Assembly (NCBI RefSeq): GCF_900460535.1
Contig: NZ_UHIL01000001.1
Location: forward strand, 2,046,001-2,110,000
Length of the DNA stretch: 64,000 nt
DNA from: Vibrio parahaemolyticus
GTDB lineage: Bacteria; Pseudomonadota; Gammaproteobacteria; Enterobacterales; Vibrionaceae
Direction of reading: 5' to 3'
Each line of letters starts with the position of its first letter. Position 1 is the stretch's first letter. A program made the translations under genes and the position numbers. A model generated the notes under the pieces. It had not been told where the DNA came from. It saw only the letters and a program-made list of their open reading frames with translations, and did not search any database. Below, one piece after another: positions 17,199 through 26,547 of the stretch.

Positions 17199-17317
17199 AA
17201 CGCCCAATTAAGGGGTGAGTAACGCAACACCGATGCTACCGAAAACCACCTTAATCACCAAAATTAACGCATAGTAAAAATGCCACGCGTTACGAATCCC
17301 TCTTGAATTGTTTGTTA
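17199..17317 (-). repeat. attC site 19
   Basis: 119 bp; outer stem CAATT/AATTG; differs from attC 20 by one base. Confidence 0.92.
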
Positions 17318-17744
17318 GCACGCCCCTTAGAGCCTTTGGCACACGCCAAGATGCTGAAATATTGCACGAAACTTATGGTTTAAAACACTAAAACCAAACG
17401 GGCAGCTGCCAAACTGAAAACTAACTTCAAGATGTAAGTTAGATAGAAGAAAAACATGCTTAACTGCCCTTTTTCACCGTTTTCAAATTAGCAAAGGATT
17501 CGGGCTTCGAACTTGAACAGCCACGGCAAAGAGCCAAATTTAAGGTAAGAAATCGACGGCATCAAAGAAACCGCGCCAGAGAATTAGCCCAAAAGTTGGA
17601 AACCGTAAACGGTGAAATCAAAGCGAAAATAACTCATATAGTGCCACCGGAGCGAACATGAAAGGTACATTTTATCCGGTGTAAAGCTAGGAAAAGAAAC
17701 CAATAAACACAGAAACTTTTAACCTTTGATGCCAACCCAGTGCT
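17318..17744 (-). repeat. Family B non-coding cassette, tandem unit 2
   Basis: 427 bp, same layout and ends as unit 1, with substitutions concentrated in the middle (17510-17570). Confidence 0.7.
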
Positions 17745-17863
17745 AACGCCCAATTAAGGGGTGAGTAACGCAACACCGATGCTACCGCAAACCACCTTAA
17801 TCACCAAAATTAACGCATAGTAAAAATGCCACGCGTTACGAATCCCTCTTGAATTGTTTGTTA
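17745..17863 (-). repeat. attC site 20
   Basis: 119 bp; outer stem CAATT/AATTG. Confidence 0.92.
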
Positions 17864-18292
17864 GCACGCTGCCCTTAAAGCCTTTGGCACACGCCAAGAT
17901 GCTGAAATATTGCACGAAATTTATGGTTTAAAACACTAAAACCAAACGGACAGCTGCCAAACTGAAAACTAACTTCAAGATGTAAGTTAGATAGAAGAAA
18001 AACATGCTTAACTGCCCTTTTTCACCGTTTTCAAATTAGCAAAGGATTCGGGCTTCATACTTTAACAGCAGCTTCAGAGAAACTAGGTTTTGCCGCAAAT
18101 TTCTCAGCGCCAAAGAAACCACACCAGAGAAATCGCCCGAAAGTTAGCAACCGTAAACGGTAAAATCAAAGCGAAAACTTCGCATATAGTGCCACCGGAG
18201 CGAACATGAAAGGCACATTTGATCAGGTGTAAAGCTAGGAAAAGAAACCAATAAACACAGAAACTTTTAACCTTTGATGCCTACCCAGTGCT
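17864..18292 (-). repeat. Family B non-coding cassette, tandem unit 3
   Basis: 429 bp, third consecutive unit. Its outer 170 bp match units 1 and 2 almost exactly; the centre (18050-18120) diverges. Confidence 0.7.
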
Positions 18293-18411
18293 AACGCCCT
18301 GCTAAGGGGTGAGCAATGCACTGCTAAAGTTACCGCGCACCACCTTAATCACAAAACCCACCGCATACCAAAAATGCCACGCATTGCGAATCCCTCTTAA
18401 GCAGTTTGTTA
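18293..18411 (-). repeat. attC site 21
   Basis: 119 bp; outer stem CTGCT/AGCAG, inner stem with a G-T change (AATGC/GCATT). Confidence 0.9.
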
Positions 18412-18758
18412 GCTTAAATTTCAACACTTTAGATTTACCAAAATTGAGATTAACCCGATTTGGGAAACCGGCAAACCGCTTGAGTTTTAAAACCCGAATT
18501 GACTCAAACTTTGTGGCGGTTCACTTGCTATGAAACCAGTAAATCTGATAGCACATTTTCGGAAAAATCAAAGCGAAAACAAAACTTACAAAGCGACTTT
18601 GCACCAGACTGGCTAACCTCGCGCAACCCCAAAACTCAATTGAGGCAACGGCTCAAAACTCGCGTTGGCAAACAATGCTGATTTGCCGATAAACCGAAAC
18701 GAATTGCCAAAGGAAGAAAGAAAAGACCACAACCAATTGATTTTAATTGTTTTAAGCT
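18412..18758 (-). repeat. Non-coding cassette, distant family D member
   Basis: 347 bp. Its right end (CCACAACCAATTGATTTTAATTG) resembles the ends of the family D cassettes. Two short plus-strand frames are not supported. Confidence 0.5.
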
Positions 18759-18877
18759 AACGCCCTGTTAAGGGGTGAGCAACGCAATACCGAAGCCGCC
18801 GCATGCAACCTTAAACACTAAAACCAACGCATAGTGAAAATGCCACGCGTTGCGAATCCCTCTTGAACAGTTTGTTA
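18759..18877 (-). repeat. attC site 22
   Basis: 119 bp; outer stem CTGTT/AACAG. Its TAA is the stop of the GNAT gene. Confidence 0.92.
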
Positions 18878-19351
18878 GGTGCGTAACCAAAGTTGGTAAA
18901 AGTCTGTTTCATCGTGCTTGGGATTCTTGCGCACGAACTCCCAACCATGGCGCTTATAGAATGAGAGCGCGCGATGGTTAGTTCGGCTTACTGAAAGTAC
19001 AGCACGAAAACAACCCGCTTTACTCAAAGTGCTTACAATATAATCCTGCACTTTTGGGGCGAGTCCTGAACCACGAAAATTCGGCTTTAAGTAAATGAGA
19101 TGCACATAGCCAGTCTCCGGCTCGGGTGAAAAACTACGAAACTCTAATTGCCCTGCAAACTGACCATCCACAAATATATGGATATAGAACCATCCTGATG
19201 TTGCTAACCGGCCTAAGACTCGTTCACGATAACCACTGATGAAGTCGTCGATACCATCGCAATGCCCAAAACTACAAAAGTATGCATCTTTTCTCGCAGC
19301 AACGCATAATTCGAAATCATCAATGTTTATCTGCCGAAAAGCAATTTCCAT
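18875..19351 (-). CDS. GNAT-family N-acetyltransferase (copy 1)
   Basis: 158 residues with the GNAT core: strand HLIYLKPNFRGSGLAPKVQDYIV (acetyl-CoA loop R-G-S-G-L-A) and the C-terminal VSRTNHRALSFYKRHGWEFV. Substrate unknown. ATG 19351 with AAGG upstream is preferred; the longer frame begins with a TTG near attC 23. Two further copies (26545-27021, 58770-59246) are over 93% identical. The stop lies in attC 22. Confidence 0.85.
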   Translation of the reverse strand: MEIAFRQINIDDFELCVAARKDAYFCSFGHCDGIDDFISGYRERVLGRLATSGWFYIHIFVDGQFAGQLEFRSFSPEPETGYVHLIYLKPNFRGSGLAPKVQDYIVSTLSKAGCFRAVLSVSRTNHRALSFYKRHGWEFVRKNPKHDETDFYQLWLRT

Positions 19352-19375
19352 ACTTACCTTTTCCTTCAAGCACCT

Positions 19376-19494
19376 AACGCCTTGTTAAGGTGTGAGGCAC
19401 GCAATACCGAAGCTTCTGCATACCACCTTAACCGCTAAAACCAACGCATTGTCAAAATGCCACGCGTGCCGAATCACTCTTGAACAATTTGTTA
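19376..19494 (-). repeat. attC site 23
   Basis: 119 bp; outer stem TTGTT/AACAA, inner GGCACGC/GCGTGCC. Identical to attC 42. Confidence 0.92.
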
Positions 19495-19511
19495 GCATAC
19501 TTTTTCAACGC

Positions 19512-19913
19512 TCATAGATCTTTAAGTGATTCTCTAAGTTTATCCATACTTTGAATCCCAAGTTCACTACTAATCCAACCATACTGGTCGCCATGGAACC
19601 GAGGGAAAATATGCAAATGGTAATGGTCGAGCTCGTTGAAATGAGGTGCCTCTCCGTTGTTTTGCATAAAGCCGATACCATCGGGATTGAACTTAGCTTC
19701 TATACGCTTATATAAATCTCTTGCGACGTCGGTGATCTCTAAAAACACAGACTCGGGCAAGTCGATGAAAGTGCGGTATTGAGTCTTGGGACAAATTAAA
19801 ATATGTCCAAAGTTGATTGGGTCATGGTCTGCAAAAGCTATAACTTGGTCAGATTCGTACACGATGACCGAGTCAATTTCACGATTAACAATTTGTTCGA
19901 CTATCGTAGTCAT
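19512..19913 (-). CDS. HIT-family nucleotide hydrolase (copy 1)
   Basis: 133 residues with the histidine-triad motif HYHLHIFPR (residues 97-105) and the family's N-terminal VYESDQVIAFADHDPINFGHILICPK. HIT proteins hydrolyse or transfer nucleotides such as AMP-lysine or dinucleoside polyphosphates through the central His. ATG 19913 follows AGGAG. The whole cassette including attC appears identical to 40018-40573. Confidence 0.92.
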   Translation of the reverse strand: MTTIVEQIVNREIDSVIVYESDQVIAFADHDPINFGHILICPKTQYRTFIDLPESVFLEITDVARDLYKRIEAKFNPDGIGFMQNNGEAPHFNELDHYHLHIFPRFHGDQYGWISSELGIQSMDKLRESLKDL

Positions 19914-19936
19914 CTAAACTCCTATCAAAGTATGCT

Positions 19937-20056
19937 AACGCCGCATTAAGGGGTGAACAACGCCACCACCTAGCCTAAGCCATTGTGCCGTAAACACTTA
20001 AGCTAATTCAAACCAAAACTGCCAAGCGTTGTGAATCCCTCTTGAATGCTTTGTTA
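19937..20056 (-). repeat. attC site 24
   Basis: 120 bp; outer stem GCATT/AATGC. Confidence 0.9.
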
Positions 20057-20413
20057 GTTGCCAAACCTAAAGCTTTGATTTGAAGTCGATTGCCGTTTTG
20101 CCAACACTAGCTTTATGTGTTTTGGTTGACTAAAATCAGGCGCGTTTCAAAGCGCCTGTCACTGAAACCACTTGGAATATGCAGCGCCGTAGAAAACAGA
20201 CTAACAACACCAAAAAGCTCATTTGAAAAGGCAATGCCACAGAGCTGACTCTCAACAAGTGAATCGGCTTCTGAAACGGCAAACCAAAACCACACTAATA
20301 AACATCGAACGCAACTTCAGCAAACTTACACCTAAACACAGAATCAGGCAAAAACAGCACAGACCATTAGCCCTAAATGCTCCGCTTTAGCTGCCTTTTT
20401 CGCCTTGGCAACT
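20057..20413 (-). repeat. Family A non-coding cassette
   Basis: 357 bp with TTGCCAA / TTGGCAA ends. The internal hairpin here is AGGCGC-GTTTCAAA-GCGCCT, with a shorter loop than its relatives. It diverges from other members between 20280 and 20350. Confidence 0.7.
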
Positions 20414-20533
20414 AACGCCCAATTAAGGGGTGAACAACGCCACCACCTAACCTAAACCATTGTGCCGTAAACACTAAAGTTAATTCAAACCAAAACTGCC
20501 AAGCGTTGTGAATCCCTCTTAAATGCTTTGTTA
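20414..20533 (-). repeat. attC site 25 (mismatched halves)
   Basis: 120 bp; one arm is of CAATT type, the other of AATGC type, so the outer stem does not pair as in its neighbours. Possibly a chimeric attC. Confidence 0.88.
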
Positions 20534-20897
20534 GTTGCCAAGCCTAAAGCTTTGATTTGAAGTTGATTGCCGCTTTGCCAACACTGTTTTTACGTGCTTT
20601 GAAAAACTCAAATCAGGCGTAGTTTCAAAGCGCCTGTCACTGAAACCACTTGGGACACAAAGCGCAGTAGAAAACGGATTAACAACACCAAAAAGCGCCT
20701 TTGGACAAACAATGTTACAGAGCTAACTTTCAACATATAAACCGGTTTCTGAAACGGAAAATCCAACCACAAAAGAAACCTGAGAACGATTTTCACAAAC
20801 CCGAGCGATTCAAAATTGAAGTACGAAACCCCACCAAAAACACACTGATTTTAACTCTAAACATTCTGCTTTAGCTGCGTTTTTCTCGTTGGCAACT
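20534..20897 (-). repeat. Family A non-coding cassette
   Basis: 364 bp with TTGCCAA / TTGGCAAC ends. Internal hairpin AGGCGT/GCGCCT (one wobble). A 20-bp piece of its right end (20876-20895) recurs exactly inside the integrative element at 28281-28300. Confidence 0.7.
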
Positions 20898-21016
20898 AAC
20901 GCCTTGCTAAGGTGTGAGTAACGCAATACAAAAGCTACCGCACAGCGCCTTAATCACATAAGCCACCACAAAGTAAAAATGCCACGCGTTACGAATCACT
21001 CTTAAGCAATTTGTTA
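20898..21016 (-). repeat. attC site 26
   Basis: 119 bp; outer stem TTGCT/AGCAA. Confidence 0.9.
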
Positions 21017-21443
21017 GTACATGCGCTGCTTCTATTTATGCGCTCCAAGATATTGAAAACTGGCATGATATGAAAGGCTTTGAACACTGAAGTGAGACGG
21101 GCAGCTACAAAACTTTACCGCATTGAGAGACGAAAGTTGGTTAGAAGAAAAACGCACTGAACTGCCCTACTTTCACTTGCTTCAAATTAGAAAAGGGTTC
21201 TTTCCTCGTACTTCAACAGCCACACCAAAAGTAATCAAAGTTATCTCAAAAGCCACCACGAAAATGAAGAAGCGCCAAAGAGATCGGCTAAGAGTTAGAA
21301 ACCGTAAACGGTGAAATCAAAGCGAACACTCCGCATATAGTGCCACCGGAAAGAACGTGAAAGGTACAAACTGAAAGGTGTAAAGACGAGCGCCAAAACA
21401 GATAAACACCAAAACTTATGACCTTTGATGTCAAACCCCTACT
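21017..21443 (-). repeat. Family B' non-coding cassette, copy 2
   Basis: 427 bp, about 95% identical to 15039-15466. The 63-codon plus-strand frame (21123-21314) is preserved but still lacks a ribosome site. The hairpin here pairs less well (GTGCC/GGTAC). Confidence 0.65.
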
Positions 21444-21564
21444 AACGCCGCATTAAGGGGTGAACAACGCCTCCACCCAACCTAACGCATTGTGCCATAA
21501 ACACTAAATTTGACCTAGAGCCAAAACTGCCAAGCGTTGTGAATCCCTCTTAAATGCTTTGTTA
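21444..21564 (-). repeat. attC site 27
   Basis: 121 bp; outer stem GCATT/AATGC. Confidence 0.9.
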
Positions 21565-21573
21565 TGTTCGTAC

Positions 21574-21945
21574 TCAAAGCGCTACTACTGCCTCAATTTC
21601 AATTTGTAAGTCCGGATGAATGAGCTTAGAAACTTCAACTAGAGAACAGGCTGGCAAATGACCATCATAGAAATGAAATAGTAGCTCTCGGATACTCGCT
21701 AAGTTAGATATATCACGAACAAAAATGGTTAGCTTTACCAAGTTGCTTTTTGTACAGCCTTCCGCTTTGAGAACCGTTGAAATTTGAGCGAGAATTTCTT
21801 TGGCCTGTTCTGTCAAACTAAGGACTTGAGCATCAGTACCGTAAGCTGTAAGCCCTGATATATAAAGCGTTTTATTGTGTTTTGTTGCATGGACATAAGG
21901 TCCTGCGATTTGAGGTAAGCTTTCGTAATTAACCCGATCAACCAC
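21574..21945 (-). CDS. RidA/YjgF-family protein
   Basis: 123 residues with the Rid fold: GPYVHATKHNKTLYISG at the N-terminus, AKEILAQISTVLKAEGCTKSNLVKLTIFVRDIS, and a C-terminal PACSLVEVSKLIHPDLQIEIEAVVAL. The position of the RidA catalytic Arg (usually RSAV..V) is not obvious (PACSLVEV), so it may be a non-RidA Rid subfamily without 2-aminoacrylate deaminase activity. The start is GTG 21945 with GGGAG eight bases upstream. Confidence 0.85.
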   Translation of the reverse strand: MVDRVNYESLPQIAGPYVHATKHNKTLYISGLTAYGTDAQVLSLTEQAKEILAQISTVLKAEGCTKSNLVKLTIFVRDISNLASIRELLFHFYDGHLPACSLVEVSKLIHPDLQIEIEAVVAL

Positions 21946-21965
21946 TTGATTTCTCCCTAGAACAT

Positions 21966-22085
21966 AACGCCGCGTTAAGTAGTGAGCAACACTACCACTG
22001 AACCTAAATTATTGCGCCGTAAACACTAAAGCTGAATAAAACCAAAAATGCCACGCGTTGCGAATCTGCCTTAAACGCTTTGTTA
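21966..22085 (-). repeat. attC site 28
   Basis: 120 bp; outer stem GCGTT/AACGC. Confidence 0.9.
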
Positions 22086-22094
22086 TACAATTTC

Positions 22095-22571
22095 TCACAA
22101 CGAGCGCTCAAACTGACCATTTTGAGCTTTGAAACCTAATTTTTCAAACAGAGCTTTAGACCGAAAGTTACCTTCATCAATGTCTGCATACAATTTTTCA
22201 ATGCCCACAGATTTTGCATGAGAAAATAATAAACTGAGAGCTTCAAACATATAACCTTGTCGCCAATATGATGAATTAAGTAAGCATCCAACCTCGCATG
22301 AATGACCGCAATCACTAAAACTATGTAAACCGCAAGTTCCGATAACTTTGTTGGTTGATTGTTCTAAGACTGCCCATTCCAACGATTCACCCGACTTTTC
22401 TAATTGGACGACGCTTTCTAGCATCTGAAATATCGTATCTTTCGATGGAAAAACCGGTTCTGAGGCAAATTCCATTGTTTGAATATCTCCATAAATTTCA
22501 AACAAGTCATCAGAATCATCCATTTGAATTGACCTTAAAACAACCCTACTTCCGTGTAAATCAGGCTTCAT
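22095..22571 (-). CDS. GNAT-family N-acetyltransferase, RimJ/RimL-like
   Basis: 158 residues: N-terminal SRVVLRSIQMDDSDDLFEIYGD, central GTCGLHSF and EVGCLLNSSYWRQGYMFEALSLL (acetyl-CoA binding), and the C-terminal NFRSKALFEKLGF motif typical of RimJ/RimL-type acetyltransferases. Substrate unknown. ATG 22571 follows AGGAGAAAA. Confidence 0.85.
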   Translation of the reverse strand: MKPDLHGSRVVLRSIQMDDSDDLFEIYGDIQTMEFASEPVFPSKDTIFQMLESVVQLEKSGESLEWAVLEQSTNKVIGTCGLHSFSDCGHSCEVGCLLNSSYWRQGYMFEALSLLFSHAKSVGIEKLYADIDEGNFRSKALFEKLGFKAQNGQFERSL

Positions 22572-22589
22572 TTTTCTCCTTAATCGTAT

Positions 22590-22708
22590 AACGCCCAATT
22601 AAGGGGTGAGTAACGCAACACCGATGCCGCCGCAAACCGCCTTAATCACTAAAACTGACGCATAGCAAAAATGCCACGCGTTACGAATCCCTCTTGAATT
22701 GTTTGTTA
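22590..22708 (-). repeat. attC site 29
   Basis: 119 bp; outer stem CAATT/AATTG. Confidence 0.9.
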
Positions 22709-23124
22709 GTACGCTGCTCTTAAAGCCTTTGGCACACGCCAACATATTGAAATATAGCACGAAACTTGTGGCTTAAAACGCTGAAGCTAAAGGGACAACT
22801 GCCAAACTAGAACTCACTATCAAAACGCAAGTTGGCGAGAAGAAAAATATGCAAAACTGCCTTTTTTCACCGGTTTCAAATTAGCAAAGGATACGGGCTA
22901 TAGAACTAAACGACCGCGCCAAAGAAGCTCGTTCTTTGACGAAAATATCTCAACACCAAAGAAATAGCCCCGAAAGTTAGAAACCGTAAACGATAAAATC
23001 AACGCGAACACAACTCATATAGTGCCACCGGAAAGAACGTGAAAGGTACATTTGACCAGGTGTAAAGCTAGGAAAAGAACCCGATAAACCCCGAAAAATT
23101 TACCGTTGATGCCAATCCAGTACT
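22709..23124 (-). repeat. Family B non-coding cassette
   Basis: 416 bp: starts ACGCTGC and ends GATGCCAATCCAGTACT. The hairpin region AGTGCCACCGG...GGTAC and the ACCGTAAACG element are kept. No gene seen. Confidence 0.7.
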
Positions 23125-23244
23125 AACGCTCTGTTAAGGGGTGAGCCAACGTAATACCGAAGTCGCCGCATACCGCCTTAATCACTAAATTCAACGCATA
23201 GTAAAAATGCCACGCGTTGCGAATCCCTCTTAAACAGTTTGTTA
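23125..23244 (-). repeat. attC site 30
   Basis: 120 bp; outer stem CTGTT/AACAG; terminal box AGCGTT. One extra base in the left inner arm (GAGCCAACG). Confidence 0.88.
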
Positions 23245-23565
23245 GCTAGTAAGCCGCTTATATCGATAGTCTTTCAACCTTTTCTTGCAAATAGCGAGCT
23301 CTTCTTCATTAAAAAGATCATGCCAAATTGGATTATCAATTATTAATGCTTCGACTGTTAAATCTAGGCGACCTAGTTGCCATAGAGAAGTATAACCGTC
23401 AGAAACTTTGGGAGAATGAATTAGAAGTTTAGCTGTTTCGAGCCCCTTATGTTCAAGGAGCATCCTCAAGAAAACAGTTGCTTTATAATTAACTTCCGAT
23501 AGGGCACGCTTATATATCGCCATCATCGCGTCATCAAATTTCACTTCAAGATTACCGCTGTCCAT
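23242..23565 (-). CDS. Hypothetical protein
   Basis: 107 residues, soluble, mostly helical. The N-terminus has FDDAMMAIYKRALSEVNY, the middle SDGYTSLWQLGRLDLTVEALIIDNP, the end KKRLKDYRYKRL. I do not recognise the family. It starts at ATG 23565 and stops in attC 30. Confidence 0.6.
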   Translation of the reverse strand: MDSGNLEVKFDDAMMAIYKRALSEVNYKATVFLRMLLEHKGLETAKLLIHSPKVSDGYTSLWQLGRLDLTVEALIIDNPIWHDLFNEEELAICKKRLKDYRYKRLTS

Positions 23566-23585
23566 TTAGATATCCTCTACTAGCT

Positions 23586-23704
23586 AACGCCCTGTTAAGG
23601 TGTGAGCAACGCAACACCGAAGCTCCCGCATAACACCTTAAACACTAAGTGCAACGCATAGTAAAAATGCCACGCGTTGCGAATCACTCTTAAACAGTTT
23701 GTTA
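23586..23704 (-). repeat. attC site 31
   Basis: 119 bp; outer stem CTGTT/AACAG. Confidence 0.92.
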
Positions 23705-23711
23705 GGCATCT

Positions 23712-24233
23712 TTACGACTCATTTTGATTATTTAACATCCTCAACATCTGCCCAATAACACTCGTCATTTTGTTGGAATTTTCTTTAAAGTGGTTTTGCA
23801 ACTCTTTGAAAATATCTTCAAAATAAATAAGAGTAATATTATTTTTTACAAGCAAGCTTTCATATTCAGATCTTGTTTTTTCAGTAAATGCTTTCCTATT
23901 TGTAACAAAGATATGTTCAACCAATAGTAATTGAGGGTTTAGTTCATCAATTTTTTCGATTCTTGACTCTAGAAAAAAGTTATTTATTACTTTATCCAGA
24001 TTTGATGCCCTATCCGTTCCACGATGAAATGGCGCTTTTTCTCGGTATTTAACCTCAATATCTAATATTCTGTTATCTAATGGAGAGTAAGCTAGCAAGT
24101 CTATATCGCTCCACCCACCACCTTTCTTATTCCCTTCTCTCTTGGTGGTAACTTTGTAAAGAACATTTTCTTGAATGAAGCACTTTTTCACCGAACAAAA
24201 GTATTCTTTTACTATTTCTTCATTGAGTTCCAT
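23712..24233 (-). CDS. Putative PD-(D/E)XK-like nuclease-fold protein
   Basis: 173 residues, soluble. Residues 40-63 carry WSDIDLLAYSP followed by ILDIEVKYR, matching the D...(D/E)xK spacing of restriction-endonuclease-like folds (candidate Asp45, Glu60 and Lys62). The rest, with LVEHIFVTNRKAF, could be the following core strand. No family recognised. A restriction or DNA-repair-like role is inference. Confidence 0.55.
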   Translation of the reverse strand: MELNEEIVKEYFCSVKKCFIQENVLYKVTTKREGNKKGGGWSDIDLLAYSPLDNRILDIEVKYREKAPFHRGTDRASNLDKVINNFFLESRIEKIDELNPQLLLVEHIFVTNRKAFTEKTRSEYESLLVKNNITLIYFEDIFKELQNHFKENSNKMTSVIGQMLRMLNNQNES

Positions 24234-24268
24234 TTCACCTGTTCCTATTGATAATCACATTGATGCCT

Positions 24269-24387
24269 AACGCCCAGTTAAGGGGTGAACAACGCAATAC
24301 CGAAGCCGCTGCATACCCCCTTAAACACTAAAATCAACGCATAGTAAAAATGCCACGCGTTGTGAGTCCCTCTTGAACTGTTTGTTA
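24269..24387 (-). repeat. attC site 32
   Basis: 119 bp; outer stem CAGTT/AACTG; nearly the same as attC 10. Confidence 0.92.
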
Positions 24388-24662
24388 TGTTTAAGATTCA
24401 ATACCTTACGTTCAGCTATACGAAAGTTTAACCCGACTTACTTTTGTAAACAAAACCAGAAGCTAAAAAACTGAATTAAATCATAAATTTGACAAAATTG
24501 AACTTTGAAAAGAGAAAACACAAAAACTGAAGTTCTAATTTAAAGATTGGGAAATTGTTCGGAAAATAGCGTCAAACCATGCCAATTTGCTAAAAGACCA
24601 AAACAGAATGACTTAGAGAGCAAAGAAAAGACACAAGCTACTGATTTTACTTGATTAAACAT
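24388..24662 (-). repeat. Family D non-coding cassette, copy 2
   Basis: 275 bp, matching 12554-12828 at all but about one position. No gene seen. Confidence 0.75.
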
Positions 24663-24781
24663 AACGCCCTGTTAAGGTGTGAGCAACGCAATACCGATGC
24701 TACCGCATACCACCTTAAACACTAAAGCCAACGCATAGTAAAAATGCCACGCGTTGCGAATCACTCTTAAACAGTTTGTTA
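24663..24781 (-). repeat. attC site 33
   Basis: 119 bp; outer stem CTGTT/AACAG. Confidence 0.92.
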
Positions 24782-24786
24782 TGTAA

Positions 24787-25236
24787 CTATCTAACAGCAA
24801 TAGAGATCTCGACTTCATGAGCACTTTTATAGTATTCAAAGTCTGTTGTGTATGCGCGTTTGTAAAGGCAGTTTTCAGAACTAAAGTAACTCCAGACTTT
24901 ACCCCAAAGATCTATAACTGCTTGTGGCATTTCACCGCTTGCAGCAAAAGTTACGTATTTGCCAGAAGTAACGTTAACTTTTACTGAGTCTGATAATATT
25001 TCTGGTGACAAAGTATCCGAACAAGCGATAACGTCAAAAGCCCCCGTGAAATCAGACTCATAATTTGTGTAAATGCCAAAAACTTTTGATTTTTCATTCA
25101 ATTTTGGAGCAGCATTTGAGTAAAACTTTGCCCAAAGCTCTCCAATTTTTGCAGTCGATGGATTTACTTCACCCGCATTAGTTGTGCGAATGACGAAACC
25201 CGTAGCCTCAAAGCCGTTTATTTCACTGATCTTCAT
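24787..25236 (-). CDS. GyrI-like / AraC-type effector-binding domain protein (Cass2-like)
   Basis: 149 residues forming a single effector-binding domain: FEATGFVIRTTNAGEVNPSTAKIGELWAKFY at the N-terminus, VFGIYTNYESDFTGAFDVIACSD in the middle, and a C-terminal TTDFEYY...EVEISIAV strand. Stand-alone members from Vibrio cassettes (Cass2) bind cationic drug-like ligands. There is no DNA-binding domain here. ATG 25236 has AGGAGG upstream. Confidence 0.8.
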   Translation of the reverse strand: MKISEINGFEATGFVIRTTNAGEVNPSTAKIGELWAKFYSNAAPKLNEKSKVFGIYTNYESDFTGAFDVIACSDTLSPEILSDSVKVNVTSGKYVTFAASGEMPQAVIDLWGKVWSYFSSENCLYKRAYTTDFEYYKSAHEVEISIAVR

Positions 25237-25254
25237 TTTTCCTCCTAGTTACAT

Positions 25255-25374
25255 AACGCCGCGTTAAGGGGCGCCGGCACGCACTACAAAAGTGACCGCA
25301 TCACGCCGTAACCACTAAACTTACCGCAAATTGAAAATGCCACGCGTGCCAAGTCCCTCTTTAACGCTTTGTTA
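25255..25374 (-). repeat. attC site 34
   Basis: 120 bp; outer stem GCGTT/AACGC; supplies the stop of the following gene. Confidence 0.9.
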
Positions 25375-25860
25375 TGCTTTTTTTGATTTACTATCTCGAG
25401 CAACACAAAGAATCCCACCAATAACAGCGCTCGCTATGAAAATTTGTTGAAGCACGACTATGCTGACCATCCCATGAAACGGATTGCCATCGAATAAGGG
25501 AGAAAAAGGTAAAACATCTACATGCATTATGGCGTCAATAAAAACATGGCTGTATGTACCTAGAAAGGAACTTAGATAAGCAGTTTTCCACTTTATTGGA
25601 AGAAAGCGCTGCCACCGAATAATAAACAATCCACTTTCACTCAGATACTTACCCGTTATTGCTGATAACAGACCTAGCAAAGTAGCTCCTAGAATCGTGT
25701 GACTCCAGCCATGTAACTCTCCTGAGTCAGTCAACATCACAACTAAAGGTTGAATATCCATAACTATTTGAGACCAACCAAAAACAGTTAATGAAAAACT
25801 TGCACTAGCCGCCGATTTCAAAACTAACGCTGACCCCATATGCAAAGGTGTAAATGGCAT
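25372..25860 (-). CDS. Membrane protein, DUF457/YdjM-like metal-dependent hydrolase family
   Basis: 162 residues with about four hydrophobic segments and the conserved polar pattern of the family: PLHMGSA, MDIQPL, HGWSHTILGA and YSHVFIDAIMHVD, giving His/Asp positions that could bind metal. Related proteins are membrane-embedded, and the catalytic role is only predicted. It ends with basic residues (RDSKSKKA), with its stop in attC 34. Confidence 0.7.
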   Translation of the reverse strand: MPFTPLHMGSALVLKSAASASFSLTVFGWSQIVMDIQPLVVMLTDSGELHGWSHTILGATLLGLLSAITGKYLSESGLFIIRWQRFLPIKWKTAYLSSFLGTYSHVFIDAIMHVDVLPFSPLFDGNPFHGMVSIVVLQQIFIASAVIGGILCVARDSKSKKA

Positions 25861-25900
25861 ATTTACTCTCTTAACTAATCCTTAAGTCACCAAAAAGCAT

Positions 25901-26019
25901 AACGCCCAATTAAGGTGTGAGGCACGCAATACCGATGTTGCCGCATACCACCTTAACTACTAAAGCCAATGCATACGAAAAATGCCACGCGTGCCGAATC
26001 ACTCTTAAATTGTTTGTTA
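25901..26019 (-). repeat. attC site 35
   Basis: 119 bp; outer stem CAATT/AATTG; part of the duplicated SnoaL-like cassette. Confidence 0.92.
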
Positions 26020-26029
26020 GGTGCGTAGC

Positions 26030-26410
26030 TTAATCTTGCACTAATCTGACCCATTTTGCCCGCCATGCCTGTGCTTCCATTGGGTCTGGCCAGAACTCTT
26101 TTTGCTTACTTATTAAGCCATTTTCAACGGTAAGAAAAGTTATAGCTCGTGCTTTTTGGACACTATCTGTAATTGATACATCAGTGACAACTGTTTCACC
26201 GTCGCAAACTACAGAGTGAACTGTAAACTCCCAAATACCATTCGCTGGGTAATAGGAATTGATAGACGTAAAGTTGTCTCGGCCAATAATAAGTTCACCA
26301 GACTGCGGCCAGAAACCCTCAAAGTCTGGGCTAAGCCACTCGCTTGCTTTGGCAAAGTCATTTGTTTTCATCGCATCCCAAAAAGCTAGGACGACTTCCT
26401 TTGAATTCAT
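26030..26410 (-). CDS. SnoaL/NTF2-like protein (copy 2)
   Basis: 126 residues, identical to the 16253-16633 product except one residue (ITFLTVENG instead of ITFHTVENG). Upstream ribosome site GGAGAAAATC is the same. In this copy the next cassette upstream is GNAT copy 2. Confidence 0.8.
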   Translation of the reverse strand: MNSKEVVLAFWDAMKTNDFAKASEWLSPDFEGFWPQSGELIIGRDNFTSINSYYPANGIWEFTVHSVVCDGETVVTDVSITDSVQKARAITFLTVENGLISKQKEFWPDPMEAQAWRAKWVRLVQD

Positions 26411-26428
26411 GATTTTCTCCAAGCACCT

Positions 26429-26547
26429 AACGCCCTGTTAAGGGGTGAGCAACGCAATACCGAAGCCACCGCACACCACCTTAATCACTAAAATCAACGC
26501 ATAGTAAAAATGCCACGCGTTGCGAATCCCTCTTGAACAGTTTGTTA
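26429..26547 (-). repeat. attC site 36
   Basis: 119 bp; outer stem CTGTT/AACAG; supplies a TAA stop. Confidence 0.92.
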
